The notes beneath the pieces are model-generated. The model saw only the letters and a program-made list of their open reading frames with translations, was not told the origin of the DNA and ran no database searches. Made by a program: the position numbers and the translations under genes. DNA of 64,000 nt from an uncultured Alphaproteobacteria bacterium (GTDB lineage: Bacteria; Pseudomonadota; Alphaproteobacteria; UBA11222), in contig CAMYID010000024.1 of assembly GCA_947258435.1 (NCBI GenBank), positions 119,858-183,857 on the forward strand, in the 5' to 3' direction. Below, one piece after another: positions 37,829-48,467 of this stretch (the stretch's first letter is position 1; every line of letters begins with the position of its first letter).

Positions 37829-39802
37829 TCAATCGGTGGTGGTCGGCTGTCTGTCAGGCAGTGCGAAGGCCATCAGTGTTGCGCCTGGCGGTGACAGCCG
37901 CGAGAAATGGCCGCCCGCCGCGATCACGACATATTGCCGTCCGTTTTCCTTGAGCCGGTAGCTCATCGGCACCGCATTGGCCGCGGTCGGCAGATGAGCG
38001 CTCCATAATTGCTTGCCGGTTGCGATATCGATCGCGCGGAACTTCCGGTCCATTGTGGCGCCGATGAAGATCAACCCGCTTTCTGTCACCATCGGGCCGC
38101 CGAAATTCGCCCCACCCTTGATCAGCGACAGCAGGCCACCGCCAACCGCGCCCAGGGGTTCTGTCCACACAATTTCGCCGCTGTTCAGGTCAATGGCCGA
38201 TAAGGTGCCCCAGGGCGGTGCTGTGCAGGGGATTTTCAGCGGTGAAAGAAGCGGTGTATTGGCATAGCAGTAAGGTGCCGATTTCTGCGGGAAGGCGACC
38301 GCTTCCTCATCGCATTCCCCGCGCGGGATCAGACGGGCCGCCACCGGCAGATGGTTGGTATTGGCGATCAGCCAGTTGCGGCTGGGGTCGATGGCCGGGG
38401 ACCCCCAGTTATTGCCGCCGATTTGCGAGGGCAGGATCGCGGTTCCCTTGAGCGAGGCGGGGGTATAGATCGGTCCGTGATCGAGTGCGGCGATCTTGCG
38501 CCGGCAAACGCCGCGATCCCAGAATGTCAGCCCCCACGCATCATCGGGTGTGATGCCCAGGGCGTTCAGGGCAGGCGGTTTCTCCGGAAATGGTTGCGTC
38601 GGGTGCAGATATTCGCCGGGCACCGCGCCGGTCCGGGGCACGGGTTTTTCATGCACCGGGAAAACCGGTTCGCCGGTCTCCCGATCAAGTATGAAAGTCA
38701 GGCCCATTTTTGTGACCTGGGCGAGGGCAGGCACGATTTCCCCATCGATGGTCAGATCAACAAGTGTCGGCTGTGCCGGGACGTCATAGTCCCAGATATC
38801 ATGATGCACTGTCTGAAAATGCCAGACGAGTTCGCCCGTCTCTCCCTTGAGCGCGACGACAGAGCTTGCATAGTGATCATAGCCGTTGCGGTCGCCGCCA
38901 TAATAATCGGGGAACGGATTGCCGGTGGGGACAAAAACCAACTGCCGCTCCGGATCGACGGAGATCAGCGACCAGACATTGGCGGTGCCGCCACGAAAAT
39001 TGCCCTGCGCGTCATACATGCTTTCACCTGGCGGCACCGCGTTCCAGCCCCAGACAAAGCGGCCGTCGCGGGCGTCATAGGCGCGCACCACGCCCGACGG
39101 CGTGCCGCCATGGGTCGCATCGATCACGAATGCGCCCAGAATGACCAGATCGCCAAGGATCGCGGGTGGGCTTGTGATCGCATAGTCGCGCATCTTCTGA
39201 TGTGGTGACAGCCCGGCTCCCAGATCGACTGTGCCGGTGTCGCCGAATTCGGCGCAGGGCCTGCCGGTAGCGCCATCGAGCGCGATCAGGCGGCCATCCA
39301 TCGTACCGAAGAAAATCCGGTGCCGGCAGGGGCCGTCGGTTCGCCCCCCATCGGTCCAGCTTGAGACGCCGCGCGATGGCGGGGTGAAAAAGCGCGGGTC
39401 TATCTTGACCTTCGGATCGTACTGCCAGCGTTCGGCTCCTGTAGCCGGATCAAGGGCAAATACACGATTATAGGGGGTTGTGTAGTAAAGCGTGCCATTC
39501 ACCATCAGCGGTGTCGCCTGAAACGAGGTGCCCCGCCCGCGCTGAATGGGGCCGGCTTTTTCCGGATCTTCATACACATCGTGAAAATCCGGGGTCTCAT
39601 GTACCCAGGCAAGTTTCAGCGCATGCACATTCTCAGGGGTGATCTGGTTCGCAGCGGTGTAATGGCCGCCGCCTGGCGCACCGCCGAATGCGGGCCATTC
39701 CGTGGCCGGGCCATCGGGTGTATGAAAATCGGTTGGGCCGCCACATGCGCTTGCCACAATCAGCAATAACCCGCCCGTCAAATGCCCGATGCGTAACGCC
39801 AT
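37829..39802 (-). CDS. PQQ-dependent dehydrogenase, membrane-anchored lipoprotein
   Basis: Quinoprotein of 657 residues with an eight-bladed propeller. The N-terminus LLLIVASACGGPTD is a lipoprotein signal with cysteine at the boundary. WPAFGGAPGGGHYTAANQI, GRGTSFQATPLMVNGTLYY, WHFQTVHHDIWDYDVPAQP and the WGSPAIDP-like repeats match membrane glucose/sorbitol-type PQQ dehydrogenases. There is no cytochrome c domain and no membrane helices. PQQ synthesis genes are not in the window, so the cofactor must come from elsewhere. It runs convergent to valS. Confidence 0.88.
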   Translation of the reverse strand: MALRIGHLTGGLLLIVASACGGPTDFHTPDGPATEWPAFGGAPGGGHYTAANQITPENVHALKLAWVHETPDFHDVYEDPEKAGPIQRGRGTSFQATPLMVNGTLYYTTPYNRVFALDPATGAERWQYDPKVKIDPRFFTPPSRGVSSWTDGGRTDGPCRHRIFFGTMDGRLIALDGATGRPCAEFGDTGTVDLGAGLSPHQKMRDYAITSPPAILGDLVILGAFVIDATHGGTPSGVVRAYDARDGRFVWGWNAVPPGESMYDAQGNFRGGTANVWSLISVDPERQLVFVPTGNPFPDYYGGDRNGYDHYASSVVALKGETGELVWHFQTVHHDIWDYDVPAQPTLVDLTIDGEIVPALAQVTKMGLTFILDRETGEPVFPVHEKPVPRTGAVPGEYLHPTQPFPEKPPALNALGITPDDAWGLTFWDRGVCRRKIAALDHGPIYTPASLKGTAILPSQIGGNNWGSPAIDPSRNWLIANTNHLPVAARLIPRGECDEEAVAFPQKSAPYCYANTPLLSPLKIPCTAPPWGTLSAIDLNSGEIVWTEPLGAVGGGLLSLIKGGANFGGPMVTESGLIFIGATMDRKFRAIDIATGKQLWSAHLPTAANAVPMSYRLKENGRQYVVIAAGGHFSRLSPPGATLMAFALPDRQPTTTD

Positions 39803-39867
39803 ATCCTATCCCCTGTTTGCGTATCGCAGTTTAGGCGGATTTGCGGGCGACGGGAATATGCTGTCGG

Positions 39868-40824
39868 TTACTGAAGGAAGCTGAGTGCGTCCTGAACCGT
39901 GGGCAGGGCGGCTTCCATCGCCTCTTCACCCAGTTCGATCAGTTCCGTGGCGCGGTGAAACTCCATAAGGCCGACATGGGCCACTTGCGGATTGATCGTC
40001 ACATCGGGCGGGTCGCCTGCAAGACGGCTGCGCGCCAGACGATCCTGAATAATGTTGAGGGAAGCGAACATAACATCGGTCAGCCCCGGTGCGCTGTTAC
40101 CGACGCCGAAAAGTTGCCGCAGCAGCAACCGGTCGGGTCGATTGGCTCCGGAGAGCAGCGATCTGAAGCCGCTATCCTCGTCCTCTTCCGTCTCATTATG
40201 GTGCAGATGCTCCGCATCCGCGAAGGTGCCCTTGCCAAAGGAATCCGCATTCAGATTGACGGCAATAACAAGTCGCGCGCCGAAGGCGCGGCAGGCCGAG
40301 ACCGGCACCGGATTGACGAGCGCCCCGTCGATAAGCCAGTGATTATGCACCTTGACCGGGTTGAATATGCCCGGCAGTGCGTAGGAAGCGCGCAGATTTT
40401 CGACAAGATTACCTTCGCGCAACCAGATTTCATGACCCGTCGCCAGTTCGGTGGCGATGGCGATAAAGCGCTGGCTGAGATGCTGGCTCTCAAGATCGCC
40501 AAGCTTTTCTGTCAGCTCATCCGCCAGCCGGTTTCCCGCAATCAGCCCGCTGCTGCCCAGCCGGATGTCAAGAAAGCGAAACAGCCGCGACTGGGTGAGG
40601 CCCCTGGCCCATTCCTCAAGCTGGTTTAGTTTGCCTGCCGCATAGCAACCGCCGACAACCGCGCCAATCGATGTGCCGGCAATGATATCGGGACGGATGC
40701 CCGCGCGTTCCAATGCACGCAGCACCCCGATATGTGTCCATCCCCGCGCGACGCCACTGCCAAGTGCGAGGCCGATCGGTGCGGGACGGCTGAACCAGTT
40801 GGGTCTGTCCGGATGCCCGTTCAT
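39868..40824 (-). CDS. patatin-like phospholipase (RssA-like)
   Basis: Cytoplasmic serine hydrolase with the patatin fold, 318 residues. The oxyanion loop is LGSGVARGWTHIGVLRAL, the nucleophile is Ser52 in GTSIGAVVGG, and the partner Asp is in LIDGALVNPVPVSA. GVARG replaces the usual GGxRG glycines. ATG 40824 is preferred over GTG 40830. The substrate is probably phospholipid or lysophospholipid. It lies just downstream of hisI on the same strand, 27 bp away. Confidence 0.88.
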   Translation of the reverse strand: MNGHPDRPNWFSRPAPIGLALGSGVARGWTHIGVLRALERAGIRPDIIAGTSIGAVVGGCYAAGKLNQLEEWARGLTQSRLFRFLDIRLGSSGLIAGNRLADELTEKLGDLESQHLSQRFIAIATELATGHEIWLREGNLVENLRASYALPGIFNPVKVHNHWLIDGALVNPVPVSACRAFGARLVIAVNLNADSFGKGTFADAEHLHHNETEEDEDSGFRSLLSGANRPDRLLLRQLFGVGNSAPGLTDVMFASLNIIQDRLARSRLAGDPPDVTINPQVAHVGLMEFHRATELIELGEEAMEAALPTVQDALSFLQ

Positions 40825-40851
40825 GCGCACCGCCCAGATGTTTGTGCCCGG

Positions 40852-41331
40852 TTAGAGCTGCGTCGGGTTGGGCGCGTCGCCATAGACGGCTTCCGGGTCG
40901 AACACCTTTTCCGTCTCTTCAAATTTCAGGCTGACCGTGCCAGACGCGCCAACCGGAACCGAACGGTAAAAGCAGGAACGATAACCCACATGGCAGCTTG
41001 CGCCGCCGTGCACATCAACGCGCAGCCATACCGCGTCCTGATCGTCATCGATACGCATTTCGACCACCTTTTGCACAAGCCCGCTCGTTGCACCCTTGTG
41101 CCACAGGCATTTGCGGCTGCGGCTCCAATAGACCGCCTCGCCAAGTTCAACGGTTTTGCGGAACGCTTCCTCGTTCATATAGCCATGCATCAGCACCTCG
41201 CCCGATGCCGCATCGGTCGTGACGACCGGAATAAGACCGTATTCGTCGAATTTCGGGGCAAGCTCGTCGCTTTCCTCCACCTGTTCGACGGTTTTGCGCG
41301 CCGAAAACTGGATTTGTTCCTGATTACTCAT
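40852..41331 (-). CDS. hisI: phosphoribosyl-AMP cyclohydrolase
   Basis: Third step of histidine synthesis: opens the purine ring of PR-AMP. Stand-alone HisI of 159 residues with [19 protein letters not shown], the Mg site as DDDQDAVWL, and zinc cysteines in [14 protein letters not shown]. In the usual Asp-Cys-Asp motif the first zinc cysteine is Asp here. The enzyme is otherwise intact. No hisE is fused. It lies 49 bp downstream of folE in the same direction and may be co-transcribed. Confidence 0.93.
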   Translation of the reverse strand: MSNQEQIQFSARKTVEQVEESDELAPKFDEYGLIPVVTTDAASGEVLMHGYMNEEAFRKTVELGEAVYWSRSRKCLWHKGATSGLVQKVVEMRIDDDQDAVWLRVDVHGGASCHVGYRSCFYRSVPVGASGTVSLKFEETEKVFDPEAVYGDAPNPTQL

Positions 41332-41380
41332 CGCCGCTAGTTTCCATCAATCGGGTTAAGCATGCGCTAATAGCGCTAAC

Positions 41381-42025
41381 TCAGCTGCGGTTCAACATCT
41401 GCATGAAGCGTTCTTCAAGGCGCGGATCTTCATGGAACGCGCCGATCATGCGGCTTGTGATCATGGAGGTGCCCGGTTTGTGCACGCCGCGCATTGTCAT
41501 GCACTGATGCGACGCCTCAACCAGAACCGCCACGCCCCGTGGCTTCAGATGGCGATCGACAGCATTGGCGATCTGCGATGTCAGTGTTTCCTGTGTCTGC
41601 AACCGTTTGCCGAATGCATCGACAATGCGTGCAAGTTTGCTGATGCCGACCACGCGCCCGTCGGGGATATAGGCCAGATGCACTTGCCCGATGATTGGCA
41701 CCATATGATGTTCGCAATGGGATTCAAGGCGGATATCACGCAGAACCACCCAGTCATCATAGCCCTCGACTTCCTCAAAGGTACGGGCCAGAATCTCTTC
41801 GGGATCTTCCTGATAGCCGGCAAAAAATTCGGTATAGGCTTTTACAACTCGTGCGGGCGTGTCAGTCAGCCCTTCGCGGGACGGGTCATCGCCCGCCCAG
41901 CGGATCAGCGTTTCAACAGCGGCTTCCGCTTCTGCGCGCGTTGGCCGTTTCGGTTTGCTTGTTTTGTTTGAATTCTCGTCAAATGCAGTGACGACCTTAC
42001 TCGCCTCTTTTGCGATGGCATCCAT
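41381..42025 (-). CDS. folE: GTP cyclohydrolase I
   Basis: First step of tetrahydrofolate (and tetrahydrobiopterin-type) synthesis: GTP to 7,8-dihydroneopterin triphosphate. ATG 42025 ([12 protein letters not shown]) gives 214 residues, the family length. The zinc ligands are Cys/His in [15 protein letters not shown] and Cys in [25 protein letters not shown] and [12 protein letters not shown] are conserved. It is divergent from sufE with a 280-bp shared upstream region. Confidence 0.95.
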   Translation of the reverse strand: MDAIAKEASKVVTAFDENSNKTSKPKRPTRAEAEAAVETLIRWAGDDPSREGLTDTPARVVKAYTEFFAGYQEDPEEILARTFEEVEGYDDWVVLRDIRLESHCEHHMVPIIGQVHLAYIPDGRVVGISKLARIVDAFGKRLQTQETLTSQIANAVDRHLKPRGVAVLVEASHQCMTMRGVHKPGTSMITSRMIGAFHEDPRLEERFMQMLNRS

Positions 42026-42212
42026 AGGAATGTAACTCTCTCGATTGTAACCCCGGCGCGCTCTCATGAGGGATAACGGGGATTTGTCCCTTACGCTTCT
42101 GTCCCGTAAAAAAGGACGAAGCCCTCTAATTTTGTTAAACCTGCGCTGCGAACTTCAAAAACACCAATAGAGCAGAGCCATTGAATGCCCCGAATTCACA
42201 TCCAAACTGTAG

Positions 42213-42239
42213 CGTGATTGGTTATATAAGGCAATCACG
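42213..42239. promoter_or_regulatory. perfect inverted repeat between folE and sufE (operator candidate)
   Basis: CGTGATTG (42213-42220) and CAATCACG (42232-42239) form an exact 8-bp dyad around GTTATATAAGG. The TATATA core could be a -10 box, so a bound repressor would occlude polymerase. It lies about 67-93 bp before the sufE start and about 190 bp before folE. Confidence 0.4.
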
Positions 42240-42305
42240 GCTTGTTTTCCACGGATCGACGGGGAATGGGCCATATCCGGCTCGCTAGAAGAAATAGGAC
42301 ATATT

Positions 42306-42731
42306 GTGCAGGCGCAGACATCAATTGCAGAAGATCAGGCCGAACTGATCGACGAATTTCAGTTTTTCGACGACTGGATGGACCGTTATCAGTATCTCAT
42401 CGATCTGGGGCGTAAACTGCCCGAATTTCCCGAGGAATGGCGGACCGATGCGGCCAAGGTGCATGGTTGTCAGAGTCAGGTCTGGCTGCGCGCCGAGGGG
42501 GACGCCGATTGCCTGACATTTCAGGCGATCAGCGATTCTGCCATTGTGTCGGGGCTGATTGCGGTGTTGCTGCGTATCTATAGCGGGCGGGCGGCACGCG
42601 ATATTCTGGCGACGCCGCCCGATTTCATTGCGCAGATCGGTCTTGATTCCCATCTCAGTCCGACACGTGCAAACGGGTTGCACGCAATGTTGAAGACGAT
42701 CAAGCAGAGGGCTGCGGAACTTGCCGCATGA
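42306..42731 (+). CDS. sufE: SufE-family cysteine desulfurase sulfur acceptor
   Basis: Takes sulfur from SufS for Fe-S cluster assembly. The start is GTG 42306 with AGGA about 9 bases upstream. The acceptor cysteine is Cys55 in KVHGCQSQVWL; YQYLIDLGRKLPEFPEEWRT and the C-terminal LSPTRANGLHAMLKTIKQRA are typical. Length is 141 residues. No suf operon is adjacent, so this is a separate SufE. It is 130 bp upstream of an Fe-S scaffold-like gene in the same direction. Confidence 0.92.
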   Translation: MQAQTSIAEDQAELIDEFQFFDDWMDRYQYLIDLGRKLPEFPEEWRTDAAKVHGCQSQVWLRAEGDADCLTFQAISDSAIVSGLIAVLLRIYSGRAARDILATPPDFIAQIGLDSHLSPTRANGLHAMLKTIKQRAAELAA

Positions 42732-42860
42732 CGGAATTGAATATCCGTGGCGACATAACCTGGTTTATATTGAAACTCACGCCGGTTCCGCGCGGGGCGT
42801 CGCATCAAGCGATCAGCCGGGACGCACCGCCCGAATATGGAGGCGGGTGAAGGACATCTG

Positions 42861-43361
42861 ATGGTTGCAGATCTGTACAATAAAACGATCCTGAGCCTTG
42901 CAGGAAATATAGAGCGCACAGAAAGGCTGGGCGCGCCGGATGCGACGGTGTTTCTCGACAGTCCGCTCTGCGGTAGCCGGATTACCGTCGATCTCAAAAT
43001 GAATGGCGACAAGGTCAGCGATTACGGTGCCGAGGTGAAGGCTTGCGCATTGGGGCAGGCCGCGTCGGCTGTAATGGCAAAGCATGTTGTCGGACAGTCA
43101 TCGGCCGCGCTGCGCCAGCTGGCAAAAGACATGCGGGCAATGCTGAAGGAAAAGGCGCAGCCGCCTGGCGGCGTTTGGGCGGAACTGGAGGTGTTACAGC
43201 CGGTCGCCGATTACAAGGCCCGGCACGGATCGGTCATGTTGCCGTTTGAGGCGGTCGTACGCGCGATCGACGAGATTGAGGCGCAGCGCGAGGCAGCAAC
43301 CGATACAGCCGCTGCCGATCCGGCGCATGCAACCGTCACCGATAATCATGGCCGCTCGTGA
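42861..43361 (+). CDS. iron-sulfur cluster assembly scaffold-like protein (IscU/NifU N-terminal type)
   Basis: A 166-residue protein with the SufU/IscU fold. GGTGAAGG precedes ATG 42861. Cys37 ([12 protein letters not shown]) and Cys62 ([10 protein letters not shown]) match the first two scaffold cysteines. The CG-Asp after the first cysteine is Ser, and no third cysteine is present: the region reads [13 protein letters not shown]. This form is, to my knowledge, found in alphaproteobacteria next to sufE or yidD. It may bind clusters weakly or have a different role. It overlaps yidD by 14 bp. Confidence 0.78.
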   Translation: MVADLYNKTILSLAGNIERTERLGAPDATVFLDSPLCGSRITVDLKMNGDKVSDYGAEVKACALGQAASAVMAKHVVGQSSAALRQLAKDMRAMLKEKAQPPGGVWAELEVLQPVADYKARHGSVMLPFEAVVRAIDEIEAQREAATDTAAADPAHATVTDNHGRS

Positions 43362-43623
43362 AAAAGGGCGGATGGGCCTGACCGGCCGGTTGAGCGGCGC
43401 TGTGCAGATCGGGCTGACCGGCCTGATCAGGCTGTATCAGGTGACGATCTCCCCGCTTCTGGGGCCGAATTGCCGATATGCCCCAACTTGTTCGGAATAT
43501 GCGCGCGAAGCGATCGCGCGGTTTGGTCCGCTGCGGGGTGGCTGGCTCGCGCTGCGCCGGCTGGGCCGTTGCCATCCCTGGGGTGGGTCCGGCTATGATC
43601 CGGTGCCGGAGAAACCACGGTGA
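43348..43623 (+). CDS. yidD: membrane protein insertion efficiency factor YidD
   Basis: Small membrane-associated protein of 91 residues assisting YidC-dependent insertion. [23 protein letters not shown], with the invariant cysteines, and SEYAREAI are diagnostic. ATG 43348 lies inside the 3' end of the Fe-S scaffold-like gene, so translation may be coupled. It is not next to rnpA/yidC, the usual place in many bacteria. Confidence 0.9.
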   Translation: MAAREKGRMGLTGRLSGAVQIGLTGLIRLYQVTISPLLGPNCRYAPTCSEYAREAIARFGPLRGGWLALRRLGRCHPWGGSGYDPVPEKPR

Positions 43624-43752
43624 TTTACGCGCCGGTGAAATGATGGTGATAAGGTGCCCCGGGGCTTTCTTCTGACTGCGCCTGCTGTATAAAGCGGTTC
43701 TGCCAGAGTGTTTGAGAATTGCGGAACGTTTGAAATTTTAAGAGTTGAGAAG

Positions 43753-45705
43753 ATGATTGAGATTGCACTGCCAGATGGTTCGGTTCGTCAGTTCGACGCC
43801 CCCATCACCGGTGCCGAGCTTGCGGCCGACATTTCAAAATCCCTTGCAAAGAAGGCCGTTCTGTTGCGGCTTGAGGGGGAATTGAAAGACCTGTCGACAC
43901 AGATCGACCGGAACTGTGCAGTGGAAATCATCACGCGTGACCATCCGGCGGCGCTTGAGACTTTGCGCCATGATGCCGCGCATGTGCTGGCAGAAGCGGT
44001 GAAGGAGCTTTATCCCGAAACGCAAATTACCATCGGGCCGGTTATCGAGAACGGTTTTTTTTACGATTTCGCGCGCCCTGAACCTTTCAGTCTCGATGAT
44101 CTTGAGGTGATCGAACAGCGGATGCGCGAGATCGTGGATCGGGATGAACCGATTGTGCGTGAGGTGTGGGATCGCGACGAGGCGGTCGGCTTCTTCCGCT
44201 CGATCGGGGAGGAATACAAGGCCGAGATCATCGCCTCCATCCCGCAAGGGGAAGATGTGGGGCTCTACCGGCAGGGAGAGTGGCAGGATTTGTGCCGCGG
44301 GCCGCATCTGCCATCGACCGGCAAGTTGGGCAAGGCTTTCAAACTGACCAAGCTTGCCGGTGCCTATTGGCGCGGCGATTCCGACAATGAGATGCTGCAG
44401 CGGATCTACGGCACCTGCTGGGCCAGCGACAAGGAACTCAAAGCCTATCTGCATATGCTGGAGGAGGCGGAGAAGCGTGATCACCGCCGTCTCGGCCGGG
44501 AAATGGATCTGTTCCATTTTCAGGAAGAAGGTCCCGGCGCTGTATTCTGGCATCCGAAGGGCTGGACCCTGTTTTCCGCGCTGATCGATTATATGCGCGA
44601 ACGGCAGCGCCTTGCCGGCTATCACGAGGTCAATACCCCGGAATTGCTGGACAGTTCGCTATGGGTGGCTTCCGGCCATGCGGAAAAGTTCGGCGAGGAG
44701 ATGTTCTCAAGCCATACCCCCGATGAGCGGCATTTCTGCATCAAGCCGATGAATTGTCCCGGTCATGTACAGATCTTCAAACAGGGGATCCGCAGCTATC
44801 GCGATCTGCCTTACCGGATGGCGGAGTTCGGCAAGGTGCACCGCTATGAACCATCAGGCGCATTGCACGGATTGATGCGGTTGCGTGCCTTCACCCAGGA
44901 CGATGCACATATTTTCTGCACGGAAGATCAGATAACGGAAGAGTGCGTTACCGTCACCAACCTCATTCTGGAGATCTATCGCGATTTCGGTTTCGATCAG
45001 GTGCGTGTGAAGTTTTCCGATCGCCCCGAAAAACGCGTCGGTAGCGATGCGATCTGGGACAGGTCGGAAGCCGCGCTGAAAGTCGCGGTGGAGGCGGCCG
45101 GGCTTGACTATGAGCTGAACCCGGGCGAGGGGGCGTTTTACGGGCCAAAGCTTGAATTCGTGCTGCGCGATGCGATCGGTCGCGACTGGCAGTGCGGCAC
45201 CTTGCAGGTCGATCTGAACCTGCCAGGCCGGCTTGGCGCGTCCTATATCGGGGAGGACGGTCAGAAGCATCAGCCAGTCATGCTGCACCGGGCCCTGTTC
45301 GGCTCGCTTGAACGATTTGCAGGTATTCTGATCGAGCATCATGCGGGCCGCTTTCCGCTATGGCTTGCGCCGGTGCAGGTTATTGTCGCGACCATTACTT
45401 CCGATGCCGATGCGTATGCGCAGCAGGTGGCACAGGCATTGTTTGCGCAAGGCGTGCGGGTCGCGACCGATTTGCGCAATGAGAAAATTAATTATAAGGT
45501 GCGTGAACATTCCTTGCAGAAGATCCCGGTTTTATTCGTCGTCGGGCGCAAGGAAGCGGAAGACGGTACGGTTTCGATCCGGCGGTTGGGTGCGAAACAG
45601 CAGCAGGTCGTCAAATCCGAGGCAGCAATTGCTGCATTGTTAAAAGAGATTAAAGAAAAACAAAGTTATTCTGACGATACGGAAAGAACGCAGGCGGCCG
45701 AGTAG
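43753..45705 (+). CDS. thrS: threonyl-tRNA synthetase
   Basis: Class II synthetase of 650 residues. It has an N-terminal TGS domain ([20 protein letters not shown]), an editing domain with [17 protein letters not shown] and the HxxxH region, a core with motif 2 [21 protein letters not shown], zinc ligands in [12 protein letters not shown], and a C-terminal anticodon-binding domain ([17 protein letters not shown]). ATG 43753 matches the family start; 15 upstream codons in frame are excluded. Confidence 0.97.
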   Translation: MIEIALPDGSVRQFDAPITGAELAADISKSLAKKAVLLRLEGELKDLSTQIDRNCAVEIITRDHPAALETLRHDAAHVLAEAVKELYPETQITIGPVIENGFFYDFARPEPFSLDDLEVIEQRMREIVDRDEPIVREVWDRDEAVGFFRSIGEEYKAEIIASIPQGEDVGLYRQGEWQDLCRGPHLPSTGKLGKAFKLTKLAGAYWRGDSDNEMLQRIYGTCWASDKELKAYLHMLEEAEKRDHRRLGREMDLFHFQEEGPGAVFWHPKGWTLFSALIDYMRERQRLAGYHEVNTPELLDSSLWVASGHAEKFGEEMFSSHTPDERHFCIKPMNCPGHVQIFKQGIRSYRDLPYRMAEFGKVHRYEPSGALHGLMRLRAFTQDDAHIFCTEDQITEECVTVTNLILEIYRDFGFDQVRVKFSDRPEKRVGSDAIWDRSEAALKVAVEAAGLDYELNPGEGAFYGPKLEFVLRDAIGRDWQCGTLQVDLNLPGRLGASYIGEDGQKHQPVMLHRALFGSLERFAGILIEHHAGRFPLWLAPVQVIVATITSDADAYAQQVAQALFAQGVRVATDLRNEKINYKVREHSLQKIPVLFVVGRKEAEDGTVSIRRLGAKQQQVVKSEAAIAALLKEIKEKQSYSDDTERTQAAE

Positions 45706-45840
45706 TGGGCCGTTTTGCGGGCTTGGCATTCCGGAGGCAGGCAGCAATATTTTCGCTGTGTTTCGGAAATGTCCGTCAAATTTATATGACTGTGGGCATA
45801 ATCAGGATCTGATTTAACAGGCGTACCTGTCGACCCACCG

Positions 45841-47316
45841 ATGGGTAATATGCAGGACAAATTTATTACGGCATTGCCGTCGCAATCATTGTTATTCGGT
45901 GCATCCAGGCCTGTCCGCTCGGTCATGTTCCGCATGGTCTTTCTGACGTTGGGCTGTGCGGCGCTGGGTGGGGTGGCTGAATGGTGGTATCTCAGCGCAA
46001 CCGGACAGATCACACTTGCCGAAGCTGCCGGGCTGGCGATTACCGAGCTGTCATTCCTGATAATCATCGCATTGGCTTTCCTTAAATTTCGCAGACGCGC
46101 TGAGGAATCTGGTCAGCCGTTAACTGTGCTGCAATGGATGGCATTTGCCGTTTTCTGGCTGGCGGTTTTGCATATCCTGCTGATGGTTTGGGGAGCCATG
46201 TTTTTTGGTGGGGCACCCGAACGTGCGCTACATAGCGTCTTGTGGATCCATCCAGCATTGATAGCGATGGCATTGACACAAAACCTTCGAACCGCAGGGC
46301 GCCTCGGCCTTGTTGCGGTGGCGGTAGTTGTACTGTCATCTGCTGCATTTGCATTCCAGCTCAATACAGAGCTTATGGCGCATGCGGGTTTTGTAAGTTT
46401 TATTCAGTTGTCATTGTCGGTCTGTGCCTCCACCGCGCTTTTGTTTGTACTCGCCGCGTTGCGTGAGGAGCACGGTGCCATGAGGGCTGAAGTCACCATG
46501 ATGGAGAAGACGCAGGAAGATTTGCGCCGTTCGGCCGAACTTGCACAAGATGCCCGCGCCGCGGCAGAGCAGATGAACAAATCGATGACAGCGTTTCTCA
46601 ACAATATCAGCCATGAATTGCGTACGCCGCTTAACGGGATCATCGGTTTTTCAGAAATTATCCGCGATGAGATGTTCGGCGCGCATGCCAGCCCGCAATA
46701 TAAGGAATATGCCGCTGATATCGCCGGTAGCGGGGCGCATCTGCTGGGGCTTGTGAACGATTTGCTGTTCTTTTCGCAACTTAATGCCGGGCGGGTGACG
46801 ATCACGCCGGAACCGTTCGATATATACCGGCTATTGAACGAAATTGCAGAAAGCTATGCCGCTCAAACCGAGGAGGCCGAGTTGACCATCAAGGTGGATG
46901 ATGCGGCAAAGCCTGGTTGTGAGGTCAATCTCGATGCCATCATCATACGGCAGATTTTGCGCAATCTGATCAGTAACGGTATCAAATTTTCCCATGCAGG
47001 CGGTGTGATTTCGCTCGGCTACCGGATGATGCCGAACGATCGGTGTGAAATCTGGGTCAGCGATACAGGCATCGGCATTTCCGAAAAAGAGCGTCAAGAT
47101 ATCCTGAAACTGTTCCGACAGGGGACAGATAGCGACCGCAAGGCAGTGCAGGGAACAGGCCTTGGTCTTGCGATGGTAAAGATGCTGGTCGATATGCAGG
47201 ATGGTGTAATTGATTTCGAGACCAGCGCCGGTTGCGGCACGACGGTGCGGATCCTGTTGCCCGAAGCAGCGGAAAGCACGGCGCGTGATCCGCTAGGTGC
47301 AGTTGCGGCTGGCTGA
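45841..47316 (+). CDS. membrane-bound sensor histidine kinase
   Basis: A 491-residue kinase. About six membrane helices lie in residues 30-215, then a short coiled linker, HisKA with the phosphohistidine in NISHELRTPLNGIIGFSEIIR near residue 258, and a HATPase (ILRNLISNGIKFSHAGG, VSDTGIGI, GTGLGLAMVKML). The IRDEMFGAHASPQYKEYAADI stretch is close to the PleC/DivJ family of cell-cycle kinases. No PAS domain and no adjacent response regulator are present. It ends 2 bp from the convergent moaA gene. Confidence 0.88.
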   Translation: MGNMQDKFITALPSQSLLFGASRPVRSVMFRMVFLTLGCAALGGVAEWWYLSATGQITLAEAAGLAITELSFLIIIALAFLKFRRRAEESGQPLTVLQWMAFAVFWLAVLHILLMVWGAMFFGGAPERALHSVLWIHPALIAMALTQNLRTAGRLGLVAVAVVVLSSAAFAFQLNTELMAHAGFVSFIQLSLSVCASTALLFVLAALREEHGAMRAEVTMMEKTQEDLRRSAELAQDARAAAEQMNKSMTAFLNNISHELRTPLNGIIGFSEIIRDEMFGAHASPQYKEYAADIAGSGAHLLGLVNDLLFFSQLNAGRVTITPEPFDIYRLLNEIAESYAAQTEEAELTIKVDDAAKPGCEVNLDAIIIRQILRNLISNGIKFSHAGGVISLGYRMMPNDRCEIWVSDTGIGISEKERQDILKLFRQGTDSDRKAVQGTGLGLAMVKMLVDMQDGVIDFETSAGCGTTVRILLPEAAESTARDPLGAVAAG

Positions 47317-47318
47317 AA

Positions 47319-48383
47319 TCAGCCGCCGGTAGTCGACATATGCCGTTTCACCGCCGGTTTGCGGCCTTTCCGGTCAATCACAAAGTCATGACCTTCGGGT
47401 TTACGGCCGATTGCTTCGTCGATCCGTTCCATCAATTGCCGGTCGCCGGTACCTGCCGCGGCATCGGCACGTAACGCTGCACGCAGATCGGCCGAATCTT
47501 CCTGACCCAGGCACATAAAGAGCGTGCCTGTGCAGGTCAGCCGGACCCGATTGCAGGATTCGCAGAAATTGTGGGTCAGCGGTGTGATCATCCCCAGCTT
47601 GCCGGCGGTTTCCTCGACCCGGTCGTAACGCGCCGGGCCACCGGTGCGTTCGCTGAGCGGGGTCAGGGTAAATTCACGCGCCAGCGCCTCGCGCACCTGC
47701 GACAGCGGCAGATACTGATCGGTCCGATCGCCGTCAATATCGCCAAGCGGCATGGTTTCGATCAGGGTCAGATCCATATCGCGGCCATGCGCCCAGCGGA
47801 TCATCTGCGGAATTTCTTCGCCATTGACGCCTTTGAGCGCGACCATATTGATCTTGACTTTAAGCCCGGCTTCCTGGGCCGCATCGATCCCTGCGAGTGC
47901 CTGTTCAAGCCGGCCCCAGCGGGTGATTTCAGCAAACTTTTCCGCATCGCGGGTATCGAGTGAAATATTCACCCGTCTTACCCCGCAGTCGTAAAGATCG
48001 CGCGCGAATCTGGGTAGCTGGGTACCGTTTGTCGTCAATGTCAGCTCTTCCAGCGCGCCGCTTTTCAAATGCCGGCCCAACCGTTCGAACAGCCACATAA
48101 TATCGCGCCGGACAAGCGGTTCACCGCCGCTGATGCGTAGCTTGACCACACCGCGCGATATGAAGGCGCTGCATACATGATCAAGTTCCTCAAGCGTCAG
48201 CAGGTCGCGTTTGGGCAGGAATGTCATATGCTCGGACATGCAGTAGACACAGCGGAAATCGCAACGGTCTGTCACCGAAACGCGCAGATAGGTAACTGCC
48301 CGCCCGAACGGATCGATAAGCGGTGTGTCTGTCCCGGCTGCAGGGCGGGACAGAAAATCGGGGTCATGCAGTTCGAGTGCCAT
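47319..48383 (-). CDS. moaA: GTP 3',8-cyclase MoaA
   Basis: Radical-SAM enzyme for the first step of molybdenum cofactor synthesis. The SAM cluster ligands are Cys41, Cys45 and Cys48 in [11 protein letters not shown], and the C-terminal cluster cysteines are in [37 protein letters not shown] and the late GHDF region are typical, with a C-terminal tail ending in MSTTGG as expected (GG motif). The start is ATG 48383. It diverges from glpK. Confidence 0.96.
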   Translation of the reverse strand: MALELHDPDFLSRPAAGTDTPLIDPFGRAVTYLRVSVTDRCDFRCVYCMSEHMTFLPKRDLLTLEELDHVCSAFISRGVVKLRISGGEPLVRRDIMWLFERLGRHLKSGALEELTLTTNGTQLPRFARDLYDCGVRRVNISLDTRDAEKFAEITRWGRLEQALAGIDAAQEAGLKVKINMVALKGVNGEEIPQMIRWAHGRDMDLTLIETMPLGDIDGDRTDQYLPLSQVREALAREFTLTPLSERTGGPARYDRVEETAGKLGMITPLTHNFCESCNRVRLTCTGTLFMCLGQEDSADLRAALRADAAAGTGDRQLMERIDEAIGRKPEGHDFVIDRKGRKPAVKRHMSTTGG

Positions 48384-48467
48384 AATGCTACAACTTATAT
48401 ATGATCCGGGGGTATTTCGCCCCTAAAAGCAATAGGGCTTTTCCGCCTTCAGATGGTGAGCAGGCCG

